The translations under genes and the position numbers were made by a program. From contig OU612074.1 in NCBI GenBank assembly GCA_914767715.1, positions 5,659,501 through 5,723,500 on the forward strand: DNA of 64,000 nt. The letters run 5' to 3'. This stretch comes from Membranipora membranacea. Taxonomy: Eukaryota; Bryozoa; Gymnolaemata; Cheilostomatida; Membraniporidae. The notes beneath the pieces were generated by a model. It saw only the letters and a program-made list of their open reading frames with translations, was not told the origin of the DNA and did not search any database. Of this stretch, positions 13,044-24,500 are shown in pieces; the stretch's first letter is position 1; each line of letters begins with the position of its first letter.

Positions 13044-13937
13044 TTAGTAACTTGGCTTGTGAGCTGACTTTTGGTGTTTGACCCCTACGCTGACCTTTGG
13101 TACGTTTACTCTTACTTCTGGAATATTGGCTGTTATTTTTGGAATTTTAACATCTGTTCTTACATCTGGTATTCTGATATTAATTGATCCATCTCTTCGG
13201 CCTAAAATGGAAATATTAGATTTCATAGTCAGAATGTACCTAGAAGGTTGAGCGTCAGAGTTTAACACAACAATGTTGCAAACATTCATAGCAAAAGCTT
13301 CCTCTGCTAAGCTCCAGCTGCTTGGTAAGCGGTTGAAATCTTGGAGTGCAGATCAGTGTGCATGGCATCACGTAAATAACATGTAAACATCAGCTGGTTC
13401 TCAGACCATTGATATGTGTATAAAGACTAACTGAGGTTCTACCAACTTTCCAATGGCTATTGGCGTATTCAAATTATAACAGGGTCATAATCAGGCAAAA
13501 GTAGCGGAAGGGACAAAGAGAAACAATCATTAGTTTGGACACACATCTGCTTCCTTACCTCCATTTCTGCCATTTCTGTCGTTTCCGCCGTTTCTGTCAT
13601 TTCCGCCAGTTCTGTCGTTTCCACCATTTCTGTCATTTCCGCCATTCCTGTCATTTCCGCCATTTGGGTTCATTCCATTTTTGTCATTTCCTCTGTCTCC
13701 ACCATGTTTGCCTTTTCCACCAGAAGGAGCATATCCACTGGCAACACACAGGCCTGAAGAATAAGGTCCAATAGATTTTTTTATTGTTATTAGCTACCTA
13801 ATGAGAACCTTGCACACCAAAATCTGAATCGTCTGGCCTTTCAGTAAACCATTTTAACTAACAGCTGTTTGAACAGGTGAAACTTTGTACTTACCAATTA
13901 CGGCAGCAAGAGCGAGGAGAGTGATCAGCTTGTTCAT
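13044..13937 (-). CDS. A1: secreted GGNDRN-repeat protein (family A), three coding exons
   Basis: A small secreted protein of 131 residues, function unknown. Coding exons are 13937-13895, 13753-13559 and 13201-13044. All junctions are GT-AG, and both internal introns (141 and 357 bp) are in phase 1. The first coding exon gives the signal peptide MNKLITLLALAAVI, which ends around LCVAS. The second carries five six-residue repeats of the GGNDRN type (residues 46-75) after a Gly/Lys/Asp-rich lead. The third gives a basic tail with spaced RIPDV, KIPKI, NIPEV and VPKV motifs, reminiscent of AHNAK-type spacing by appearance only. A leader exon ends at 14181. A 3' untranslated exon starts at 12860 after an intron at 13001-12861, with AATAAA at 12690-12685. 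Possible roles are extracellular matrix, mucus or a basic defence protein; the sequence does not decide. Confidence 0.85.
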
Positions 13938-14180
13938 CTTCTGTAAATGTATAGAGATTGATTGATTTTTCTTTACAGACATTTAATATCTGACAAGCTT
14001 TATATTCAAATAATATACATGATTGAGTATAAAAGACTCAAATGGTTTTAGGCTTAAAATATAATATTCAAATACCCATGTGTTACAATAGCAGAGATGC
14101 TTAAAAGACTGGAGAAACACGTTTTGTGTTTGTTCAAACCCGAATATGATCTCATGGCACAATGACAGTGACAAACTGAC

Positions 14181-14241
14181 CTTTGTTTGTTGAGACAAGA
14201 ATATCGAATGATTTCTAGTTTTAATTCCACTCTATTTTATA
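14181..14241 (-). promoter_or_regulatory. A1 TATA box and non-coding first exon
   Basis: TATAAAA lies at 14241-14235 on the minus strand. Roughly 30 bp downstream begins a short leader containing CTTGTCTCAACAAACAAAG, which ends at 14181 before the donor GTCAGT. The intron runs 14180-13941 and joins AAG directly before the start codon. The same box, leader and donor are found at A2, at A3 and, without a gene, at 2030-2165. Confidence 0.75.
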
Positions 14242-16844
14242 CTGCTTTTTTTCGGAGACCTTGGGAATGATTAATTGCCAGTCTGTGATAAAACCCTGTG
14301 ACCTGTTAATTATAGAGTCCATAAATATCCTGTGGAAGTTAGCTAGCATTTCTTAAATGAAAAAAACAGTAACGAAACCAGGATATAGGAGATTTAAAGA
14401 CGTAATAAAATGTAACTGATGCAGGTATTAGGAATATTGATGGGACTATTATGTTCAATATGATAGCAGATATGTGACTTAATTGAGACAGAAGTATGCC
14501 TGTTTTTGATTGATTGGGGGATGACAAAGGCAAACAATGAGTTTTTCTCCATTAAGATAAGAAGCATTGGTACTATAAATAATCCTATTGTCAAGAGGGT
14601 ATAGCGGTGGCGTTAACTGAGTTGCACAACCAAAATGACACAGCATATTAGGATATTATCTCAATTCTTTTTTTTTGTCATGTTTGGCAGAAAACGTTTA
14701 GCATCATTAAGATAAACTCTATTCTAATGATGTGGAAGTGCAAGAATAGCTTCTAACATAAATTGTTTCGAGAAACAAAGTCTCATTCTCCTACCAAGGC
14801 AATGAAGCAAGCCCTGGGCTGTGTGCTATTCTAAACATGTTATGGTACCATATTATAATCTGTGCTTACAAAATACAGTCCCGCAATGAGGTTCCCACTG
14901 CCTTTCCCACTTTGAACAGTTTGAAAAATAATATTGTTATTCTTTGCTGCATGTATTGTCAGTAAGCTAGCAAGTTTACTGAATGCAACAGCTAGACGAA
15001 GAATCTTGATCTGCTTGTTTATTTTCTTCAGATTTGTGTAAGACACAAAAAATGACTGGACAACTAAAATATTTTTCCTGTCCATAAAAAAGCTGAGAAA
15101 CAGTTGAAAATGTACAGCGTACAAGGACGACGTATTGAGTGGGTTCTAAATCTTCTTTATGAAATACCAATTTGACATGAACTATGATGGTGGCAGGCTT
15201 ATACAAGGAATTGTTCTACTGAATGGCATCTCAGTGTGGTAGATGTAACTAAGGCGTCTTTGTATCCTGTATCAACACATCACGTTGACGCAAAAATTTA
15301 GCTGGATAACTGGACACATGTATGGAGTCTGCTTTAATATTTGTTGGGAGTTTGAGTGGACTGTCTATGACATGCAGACAAAAAATATATGAATTAGATT
15401 ATTGCATTAGCACCATTCATAGCGGACTCCTATAACTATTAATTTAGTTCAGAGTTTAATTAAGATTAAAAATAGGCTGGCTGATTGGTTGGTATGCTCT
15501 GGGTATGTTATTCTTGTTTGTCAGAGAATGATTTCTACTTTGAATCATGGGAAAAGTTATTTTCACCGTTGTAATATATTGTGCTAAAACGAGTACGGGA
15601 TGCAATGGCTAGGCACAGGCTGTCACAATCATGAAAAATCTCACAATAATGGCAAAGTATTGGTGCTGAAAATTTTGACTTTTGTGTTGCAGTGACATGG
15701 GCATAGTGATAGCTGCTTCTCATCAGTCTGTCACAGTCATCATTTTATCACCAATCTGTCAATGATGACAAAAAGTTGCACAGGAATCTGGCACTCTTTC
15801 CAACCTGATCAAAATATGCCTAGCAAACGATAAATATATCAAATGTTTTAACCATCAAGAGAAACACACTCCAACCCTAAAGGTTCTTTATAACCAGCCT
15901 TGTTTTATTCAATCCTATTTTTGTGTGAACAGAAATGTTAGGCCGTACAGTTTTGGCTGCGAGACGTTACTAAGTTTTGCACTCATACAAATTCAAATTC
16001 AACGAAAAACTAGTTTCATAGTGATGTCAGTTGCTTAAAAGACTGCACATTAAATTGTGGCTAAAATTGTATTTGCAATTCTAAGAGATGTCAACAGAAG
16101 AGCCTATGGGCAGATAATTAGGGATAAAGTCATCAAATGATTCATTATTGCCCTCTTTATCATGATTCAGTCAATGCTTTTGAAATTTTTCTATATTTGA
16201 CTCAATATTGCTTGCTGTTTAACCAATATCACCCAATAAACATCCTGGTTTGTCTAGCACTCTATAGTGTTTTGTTTTTGATTGATTTTACAGCCAAGCA
16301 AACCAGGATACCCATTAATGCTCTTTTTATCATCATTGTTACAACGACTTTGGCAGTTTTGTCGGAAGCTCTAAATGCTCAGGGAAAAGTTATTTCCAAT
16401 GCCTTATGATTAAGATCTAGCTGTGCCAGCCTGCGCAGGCGTGCACCACCCTGCAAAGGCGTGCACCACCCTGCACCACGCTCTAAATAGAATGATTGCA
16501 ATTATGAGTGAGATAAAATTTACACAAAAAAGACAACAATGTGGCATTCAATATAGCTTACAAGGATGCTATCTATGTTAAAATGTATGTATGGAAGTAA
16601 AGTCATGATTTAGCAATAAATCGATATGTCTGATACAGGTTAAAATTTTGGCCTGCAACATCAGTAGGATTTGATGCTCCATGAATGTAACCTACATCAA
16701 ATCATCAATTATGAGAACGAATAGCTCAAAATATTCACCCCTTTGCCATAATGGCCTGTTTCTGCAATATTACAGATCAGTCTATGTTATGTTGCTTGGT
16801 TGAACCGCAAGGGAAGAGGTGCACATAGTAGCAACAAAAAGAGA
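14242..16844. other. Upstream region of A1, no gene recognised (paralogue 32128-34738)
   Basis: Open frames such as 14840-15124 minus and 16137-16409 plus persist in both copies, but their differences do not favour silent sites and they have no domain. Part of this region is found inverted at about 46900-48500, upstream of A3. Two examples of the dispersed CATTAATGCTCTTTTTATC-like motif lie near 16137 and 16309. At 16430-16478 the unit CAGGCGTGCACCACCCTGCA is repeated two to three times. Confidence 0.45.
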
Positions 16845-17070
16845 GGCAGGCAGGGTGGCATAGTGGTTTGGATTCAAGCATCACAATCTGAGAGTTGCAG
16901 GTCCAAATCCCGGTCACTATCTATGCTGCGGAAGGAGGTGAGCTCTCTAGACAATAGCCTAGCTTGCCCACTCCTCCCTTGTACAGAAGTGCGCTAAATT
17001 GAATATGTATATGCATCTGTCTTATATTCATGTAAAGGTTGCTGAAGAGCAGCTAAATAAAAACTGATTT
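16845..17070 (+). mobile_element. tRNA-derived SINE, family 1
   Basis: The element starts GGCAGGCAGGGTGGCATAGT. It has an A-box-like TGGCATAGTGG (16857-16867) and a B-box-like GGTCCAAATCC (16900-16910), and the same downstream body as the minus-strand element at 6572-6325. The tail is near AGCTAAATAAAAACTG. The open frame 16800-16997 runs through it by chance. Confidence 0.82.
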
Positions 17071-17480
17071 ACATTTTTTCTACATTACATTTAATTAAAA
17101 GTGGATCGAAATAGATAAGATAGATGGCTAAGCAAGTTAAGTCAGCCTAACCAGAGTAGATCATTGACTCGTCACAGGCAACCACATCATAGAATTCCAG
17201 TGTAATTAAAGATCTAATGATGTCAGGTTTTTCTTTAGTTTATAGAGGGGAGGGGGGGGAATGTAAATGGATGTATTTTAATGTCTCCAGGATTAAATTT
17301 GAGTTGATTTTAGAAGTTATTTTATTACCATAGTTCCAAGTTGAAACTGGATGCTTGCTTGCTTGCTTGCTCAAACAGACAGCTCACAGATTAAATGTCT
17401 GCCTCTCTAACCAAGCATTGAGCTACTTTGCATCAAGCATTTGCTCAGATCGGTAAATATGGAGTAGCAACTGGCATGAA

Positions 17481-17720
17481 ATTGATCGGCAGAAGCTGCT
17501 GAATCTATTGCAATTTTCAAACTTAAATTCCGATTGAAGCTAATTGAGTTATCAACATTTAACCAGAGCTGGGACAGGTAAATCAATGATAGCTATGAGT
17601 AAAAATCATTGTTTCTACACCCTCCAGTGACGTTGCGTCACCATAATTAAGTCCCTCAAAGCCTCAATGCTACTGCTCCATACAGTGTCCTGTCTAGGAT
17701 TATTATTAAGTCTATGGGCT
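17481..17720 (+). mobile_element. Isolated arm of the 8-bp-TSD transposon
   Basis: This matches the right inverted-repeat arm at 37428-37667 and includes the outer end GTCTATG followed by the flank GGCTTCAC. The rest of the element and its left flank are missing here. Sequence before 17481 (GGCATGAA) corresponds to 35367, so copy 1 has lost what lies at 35368-37427 in copy 2. Bases 17721-17889 are flank shared with 37668-37780 and 39670-39721. Confidence 0.7.
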
Positions 17721-20062
17721 TCACCAATAACTAACAATTATAGTTTTAATGTAAACATCACCTCTCTGGTATGTGGTGGTTTCAACAGATTTCTATACAT
17801 CAATGTCACATTATGTATAAGCTATTTCACAGCATAGTCTCCAAGCCAGCAGTGCAAGGAACTGATGCATCATTCTTCATAATGATTGCAGATTATTTCA
17901 GTATCATTGGCGTCCGAGATTACGTGGGTGGTTTCATCTAGACTTATACTGGTGATGTGAGTGCAATCAGTAAATATAGTTTATCAACACTACAGCAAGC
18001 TTATAAAAACGAGTTTTCAATTTATCCTGCATACGTCATAGTTGCCAATGGTGATGAAGCCTTTTCTGTTTTTAGTAATGACGCTGCTGAGACCACAAGA
18101 AGGAGTATCTGATTGGTATATGATATGTATATATTTGGTTCGGTCATTGCCATAACCTTGATCAATAAATTTATAGGGGACCATTACTGAATCAGTTTTT
18201 TACATGCTTGGGTCAGTACAGCTGTTTGGTGGATAGAGGAATAGAGCTGTACCATCAAAATATAGCTTGTTTGTAAGACCAGTTGAGAAGAAAGCCAGCG
18301 TAAAGGTAGTCATTGCAATAGATCTTATGTTTCACTGTTTAAGCCTATATAGATATAGAAATGTAGAATTACTAATCTTTGTCTCGCTTTAGGACAGTGA
18401 GGTGATCTTGACAATTTGACAGTAGTACTTTTATTTTGATACTTGAATTAAATATGAACAATCATAGCAATTGAAGTATTCTGCTGTTGAGGTCAAGTTA
18501 AGGTATTGCTGTACAACTTTCTGCCGTTTAAATATTAGTTCTATAGCCCTGTGAAAGAAAATTCATCATATTTTTGGTAAATGGAATGCATTACAATGAG
18601 CATTTCAAATGAAATTATTGTTGCGAGAAAGTATTTCAGCAGTGTTGCATAATATGACTGAATATCTGAATCAGGATAATATATTTAGTCAAATGAGGGA
18701 ACCAATTTAAATGAAATGAATCACAACGCTAGAAAGAGTTGTAAAGTACAAATATGATAATATCCGATTAAATTCATATTGAGATACATACATTATTATC
18801 CGCTGTCAGTATTATACATAGCATTCTTACGGACAATTGATGAATTGGCAAAGATCAGGCCAAATAACTGAAATAAATATAAGAATAAAGTATCAAATTC
18901 TATTCTATTCACTAACTACAATGGATGACACAAGATATTGCAGTGCAATATAATACATTATTATAATCAGCACGAATTTGTTCTTTGTCAGCAATTTATT
19001 TGTAATATATTCCAAAAATGTCAGTATGACACTTTTACTGAGGAGGTGTTATTCAAATTTGGAGAACAAGGTTAGAAGAATCTTACCCATAAGTACTAAG
19101 AGGGGAGAGATCATGATGAATATCTTCATTTCTTCCTTGAATGATAATGAGACAATCTGTGAAATGAGACAATAGTATAAATGAAAAGACAATGCTTGAA
19201 TTGTGCCAATGCTGTCACTATAAAACAGCCGTTCATATTTTGGGACTCAATGTTTCGCATTCATAATTCAACTGATCAAATTATACCTCTCATAACTCTT
19301 CGATTCAGTTCTCTTAATGAATGAGACAACCCTTTATTGGATCTGAAATGAGGGCAGCTTATGTATCAATAAAATTTATGAATGAATTGATGTTATTCAC
19401 AATATTTACACAGGCATTTCCTCTGATTGACGTGTAAAAATACTGTTGAGAACAAAATGGCATTAGGAAAGCTGTACCATGGAGCTTCCATGTTACAGCT
19501 GGTAGATAATTAATTTCATACCCTAATTTTGACGATCAGTTTGTGCAAATTATTTGCTCATTAGGTGACAATGCTGAGATTGCAGCCTCATTTTATTAGT
19601 TTTCGGCTATACAGAATTCTATAAGAACAAATTTGGCTGTGTGGCAGCAGTGGTTTATATAACTGAGTAGTTGCAAATTATTTGTCCATTAGATGGTAAT
19701 TTTGTGATGAAAGCCTCAATTGGTTATCTTGGAGCTATACTGAACTCAATGTGTACAAATTTGCTTGAGTGGCATCAGTAGTTCAAGTCTTATTGGAAAA
19801 AATGTTTGAAAATCATAAGAAAGAAACTATGCTTTACTTCATCGCAAAAGACGTAGGTGTAAGTTACTGTAAAATGAATTTGCACCTTATGTGTTGAATG
19901 ATATTGTAGGAAACACCAACCTTTGTTTGTCGAGTCAGTGTTGTTGAATGAATTTCAGTTTAGAGTTTTTATTCTTTTATACTGTTTTTTGTCCATTGTC
20001 GAGGTTCCAAAGCGGTCTTGTGATAATCAGCAGACCACATTGACGTGCATTAAATCTATAAA

Positions 20063-21539
20063 TTGCTCATAAATTCACTCAACTCAGACAAGCGCGGTGG
20101 TCTAAGTGGCATACCAGCAATGATTTTTAAAATAATAGTTGACTTAATTGCCTACACGCTATCCATTCTGGTCAATGAATGCTATCAAAAATCAATCTTC
20201 CCTGACTGCTTTAAATCTGCCCTTGTCACGCCAATTCATAAAAAGAGTAAAAAATGTGACCCGTCAAATTATCGACCAATATCCCCGCTTGCAAATCTGC
20301 CAAAGATATTTGAACATGACATGAAAAATCAGATGATGTCTTACATAGAGAAACACAACCTGTTTTCAGACCAACAATTCGGATGACGTCAGAATCATTC
20401 AACCGAGCAAATGTTGCTATCTGTGCTGTGACAATGGAAAACTAAACTTGACCAATCCACTCAATGTTACATTGGAGCCTTATCCCTAGATGTCCGAAAA
20501 GCATTTGATACAATCAATCAAAAACTTCTTCTATACATACTTGATAAAAAACAATTCTCCAGTTCTGCAATAGCTCTACTTCTATCATATCTTCAAAACC
20601 GATCTCAAGTAATGAAAGTGGGGTTGTCACGATCTAATTCACAAGCAATCACCTGTGGGGTACCTCAAGGCTCAATTCTGGGTCCTATCCTCTTTAACTT
20701 AGCCATCAATGGATTGCTGGCAACATTTGACAATTCATTTGCTTATGCAGATGATACGCTATCTACTGTACAGCCAAAAGCATAGATGAAGTACTAGTGG
20801 AGTCCAATACACTGCTGAAGAAAGCATCAGATTGGTATCATAGCCACTTACTGAGACTCAACATTGAGAAAACACAATTGTGCATATTTTCCAACAGAAA
20901 CATTAAAAACTTTTACCACATCAATTATAAAAAAACTCCAAAATTGAGACAAAACCGCCTATCAGTGTACTAGGGGTTACCCTGGATACTGATTTATCTT
21001 TCGACATCCATGCCAATGAAACGGCAATCAAAGCCAACAAAGTAATATACCTACTCTCAAAACTGAAAAAATACATGAATGTTGAGGAATCCTTAAGGAC
21101 TTACAAAATTAATGTCCGACCTATCCTAGAATACTGCTCATCTATCTACCTAGAAGGCACTCAAAAAACATCCAACACAATTGAAAAAGTTCAGAATAAA
21201 GTAATTAGAATCATAATATCCGCACCTAAAAAGTTTTCTGTCACAACTGGTAGATCACTCTTAAACTTACCCACCCTAAAAAGTAGAAGACATTACCTAT
21301 TTTACAAATTCACGCATACAAAATTATTAAAAAATAAAGCATCAAAGCATATTCTTTGCCTGGTGCAAAAGTCCAATAAATACCAACGCTCCCTTAGAAG
21401 TAAATGTTCAGTAATAAACAGCAAAACAGCTCTCTTAAATCTGCTGCACAATTTCAGACTGAAATGCAAAACGGCTGACAATCTACTATCTTTTAACTAA
21501 TACGTTTGATAATAATGATAATAATCGTGAAAAGAACAA

Positions 21540-21585
<46 letters not shown>
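20063..21585 (+). pseudogene. Second copy of the broken LINE reverse transcriptase
   Basis: This is the duplicate of 2174-3700, with the same stops and frame changes and a TA tail 4 bp shorter. Shared lesions show that the element decayed before the 17.9 kb duplication. Confidence 0.88.
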
Positions 21586-21586
<1 letters not shown>

Positions 21587-24500
21587 TTTTCTATTTCTAA
21601 AAAGCCATATATAACTTACTTTCCCATTTCTAGAATATCGTCATTTATTCGTGTATAACCTCTCTTTTTTTGTGTATTTAGCTGTGTGCAGAGGTAAACA
21701 AGTTACTTTTTCACTACTCTGTTATCTGTAAACTTTCTAGAAAACCTCTTTAAACAAATAAATAAATAGCTTGTGGCAGTTGATTTGTATCCAAATTAAA
21801 AATAAATAATACATCAGCCTCCATCATAGAAGATGCACCGGTTAATATACTGGCACGATACATTAAATATATAATAGTATCTTACGTTTATGAGACTGCC
21901 TACAGAGTTTAAAAAGAGAATTAACTTGACTTGTCGACATCAGATGTCGCCATGACAAGTTACTTCTGTTCACTTGCTTGTCACAAGTAATGGATAAAAT
22001 CTACATTGTCATCATTCCAATCACAAAATTTACATTTTCATCATTTCAAGTTACTTTTGTTCATTAACAACTAAATTGTAACAATTAAAATCTACATTTC
22101 AATCATAAAATCTACAATGCATCAATTCAATTTATTTCTGTTCACTTGCTTGTTTTCTGTTATGGATTAAATCTATATTGTCATCATGATTTAAAGTGAT
22201 CTTGTTCATGTGGGTAGACTTTTTAACCTGGTCAAAATCTATCCAGCAAAAAAAAGCCAGTCTCATTTTATTTTCTGCATTATTAATCAATTAAATTTAT
22301 GTATGTGTTAGTTGGCAGTGAGGTGTGACAGAACATTACACCTTTAAAAATAGCAAGGCAATCATCAACCATATTCACCTCATAATGATGTCCGTTGCTG
22401 GGATCCAAAGCTAACTCAGTAAATTGTATAGCAGAAATTCCATTGGAAATAATTGTTAATAAAGGTTTTTGACAAACTAGCCTCATTTACTCTCACTTTT
22501 TAAAGTCATAATTCATCTCTGATTATCTCTTTTTCTAAGAGAGACTCAGGTTTAACTCAAAAAAAAGTAAACCTATTTCCACTATAGCAGAATTAAATTC
22601 GTCTTTGCCAAATGTTCTCACCATCACCATATAAAGATTAAAACATGATATGGGTATTGAGGCTCTTAACAGATATTATGCTGCACAGATTTTCAAGGTA
22701 ACTATCAAATCTGCCATGACAATAGGATTGGAGTCAACCAAGGTCTATCTCTAGCTAGTCAGCTTCAAAACATGTTCAAACTGACCCTTTAATCCGCCAG
22801 AAGCTGAGTAATGAGGTAATGAAGTCAACCACTTCCGAATTTTCTCACAAGACGGGAGAGTTCAGGTTAAAGTTCAAATGTGGATTTAAGCTGTTTTCTG
22901 AAAATATGGTTTTGAAAGATCATTAACAATGGCTATTCTAAGGCACGGCAGTTGTAAATTGAGTTTGATTGTGCGGCAAATTCAACCAGTTTACTCATTG
23001 ATACTCTGTTTATCATTATCAATCCGATGATCTTTGACCCTCTTTTCTGGAAGCTCAAACATTTTAGGAATTGATGTTGATAAGTCATGTGCTAGTTGTA
23101 TAACTAAGAACTAGGAGTCTTGAGGTGTTATCTTAAAATTGAGCTACCACCAGGCACTGCTAGATCTTCACGCGCCAGCCTCAAAATCGATTTAAAGGAG
23201 CAAGCAATGAAATAGATTATGCACCACATTGAGCTATGTATGTCGAGTCTTGTTCCTCGACACAATAATGCCATTCATGTCAAAATGGGAACACACATTT
23301 TGATCTAACAGTTCAATCATTTTAAAGCGAGTCATAATTTAGGCCAGTAACAACATAAACATCATCTGGTCAGTTAATAAAAGATAAATTATACTACACA
23401 TGTGATGATGGACATTAGTTAGCAAATGTATATTGCTTTACATTAAACCTAGTAATGATATCCTGCTCTTGCAATCTAAAAGCATATTACTTTTACATCA
23501 CAATTATATATCCAAATCTGCTTTCCAATTAGATGCAGAAATTGGTTATATTGGTCACATTCACCACTTTTCCTTTCATTTTCTCACTGTTGAACAGAAT
23601 TCAGCACGTATACCTCCGATCCCAAATGATGCGATACACACAAGAAACCAATTCAATCAAGCTTCTCTGCTCAAATTAGAAGTATGAAAGAGAGATTTAA
23701 ATTCATTGATTTCATAACAGTTGTCTTGATAATATGGACAAGGCTATCCGATCCTTTGTGTCCTCAATCAACTCTCAACGGCTGTCTTAATATGATAGAA
23801 GTCTTTATACACTTGGTCTGAGTTTTTGTTCAAACATTGTCTTCAGAATTGTACCACTCTTCATTTTAAGCTGTTCTCAGTGCTTTCCTCGTTTATATGA
23901 TGTGACATTTCAACAAAGTTATACCAGTAGAACAGGATGCTTGTCAAAATATAGGCCTCATCACTCGTATTGAAGCCTATTTTCCCGCTTCCCACTTAAC
24001 TGACAACAATGCACACTGTTATCATAAAGGTTCCACACATCAGATCAAACATGTTCCAAATGTAGTGTCACGGGACCTTTCTCGCCATATAGAACTTCAG
24101 TTTGATCAGTTTTTCCTTTGTACTGTTGTAATTGACCTTCTTGTTATAATTAGGCTTGTGCAAACAGAGTGCCCAATTAAATTTGTCAATGTGACACCTA
24201 GGTGATACATAATAAAAATATAATAATAACATCAACTTTTATTTGCTATTCAATGCCCTTTCGGGCCAATGAGAATATGCTTACATAAGATTCATCACAT
24301 CTATTTAGCACACTCCTGTACAAGGTAGGAGTGGGCAAGCTAGGCTATTGTTCGGAGATCTAACCTCCTTTAGCAGAATGGGTAGTGACCGGGATTCGGA
24401 CCTGCAACTCTCTGATTGAGAAGCCCGAATCCTAACCACTACGCCACCCTGCCTGCCACCCCGCCACATGTGAGGCTAGCGCGTAATAGGTGTAAAATGC

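Larger units (their letters stand above)
1..13984 (+). repeat. Tandem duplication copy 1, near-identical part
   Basis: This block recurs at 17890-31869. The offset is 17889 bp up to the TA microsatellite near 3655 and 17885 bp after it, because the second TA tract is 4 bp shorter. All reading frames checked translate identically, and I saw no other difference in the stretches compared by eye. The block includes a broken LINE, an orphan family A promoter, an internal 1.1 kb duplication, a SINE, decayed B1 and the whole coding part of A1. The identity stops sharply after 13984, 47 bp upstream of the A1 start codon. The left edge lies outside the window. Confidence 0.93.
13985..17889 (+). repeat. 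Tandem duplication copy 1, diverged part
   Basis: This is homologous to 31870-35367 in the same order and orientation, but with substitutions about every 20-30 bases where I compared, plus small indels. For example, copy 2 has a short insertion near 32630 and fewer GCTT units near 35250 than copy 1 has near 17353. It contains the A1 promoter and first exon, a SINE, and at its right end (17481-17720) one arm of the transposon that is nearly complete at 35847-37666. No other gene is visible in it. Confidence 0.85.

Noticed and set aside
13559-13753. Regular short direct repeats that could suggest a CRISPR array
   Set aside because: The repeats are 18-bp coding units of GGNDRN with no unique spacers, in a spliced animal gene.
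13535-13774. His/Cys/Phe-rich plus-strand frame, and the Met-Glu-Thr minus-strand frame at 13469-13663
   Set aside because: Both are shadow frames of the A1 GGNDRN exon. Splice sites and the signal peptide support only the GGNDRN frame. The same holds for 31420-31659, 31354-31548, 49179-49448 and 49220-49456.
14840-15206. Overlapping minus-strand frames of 94 and 76 codons upstream of A1
   Set aside because: The 94-codon frame is open in both diverged copies, but changes include non-conservative replacements and there is no start context, domain or splicing support. The 76-codon frame is broken in copy 2.
16800-16997. 65-codon frame, also present at 34694-34891
   Set aside because: It runs through the SINE and its flank, and changes at ordinary codon positions between the copies. 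No coding support.
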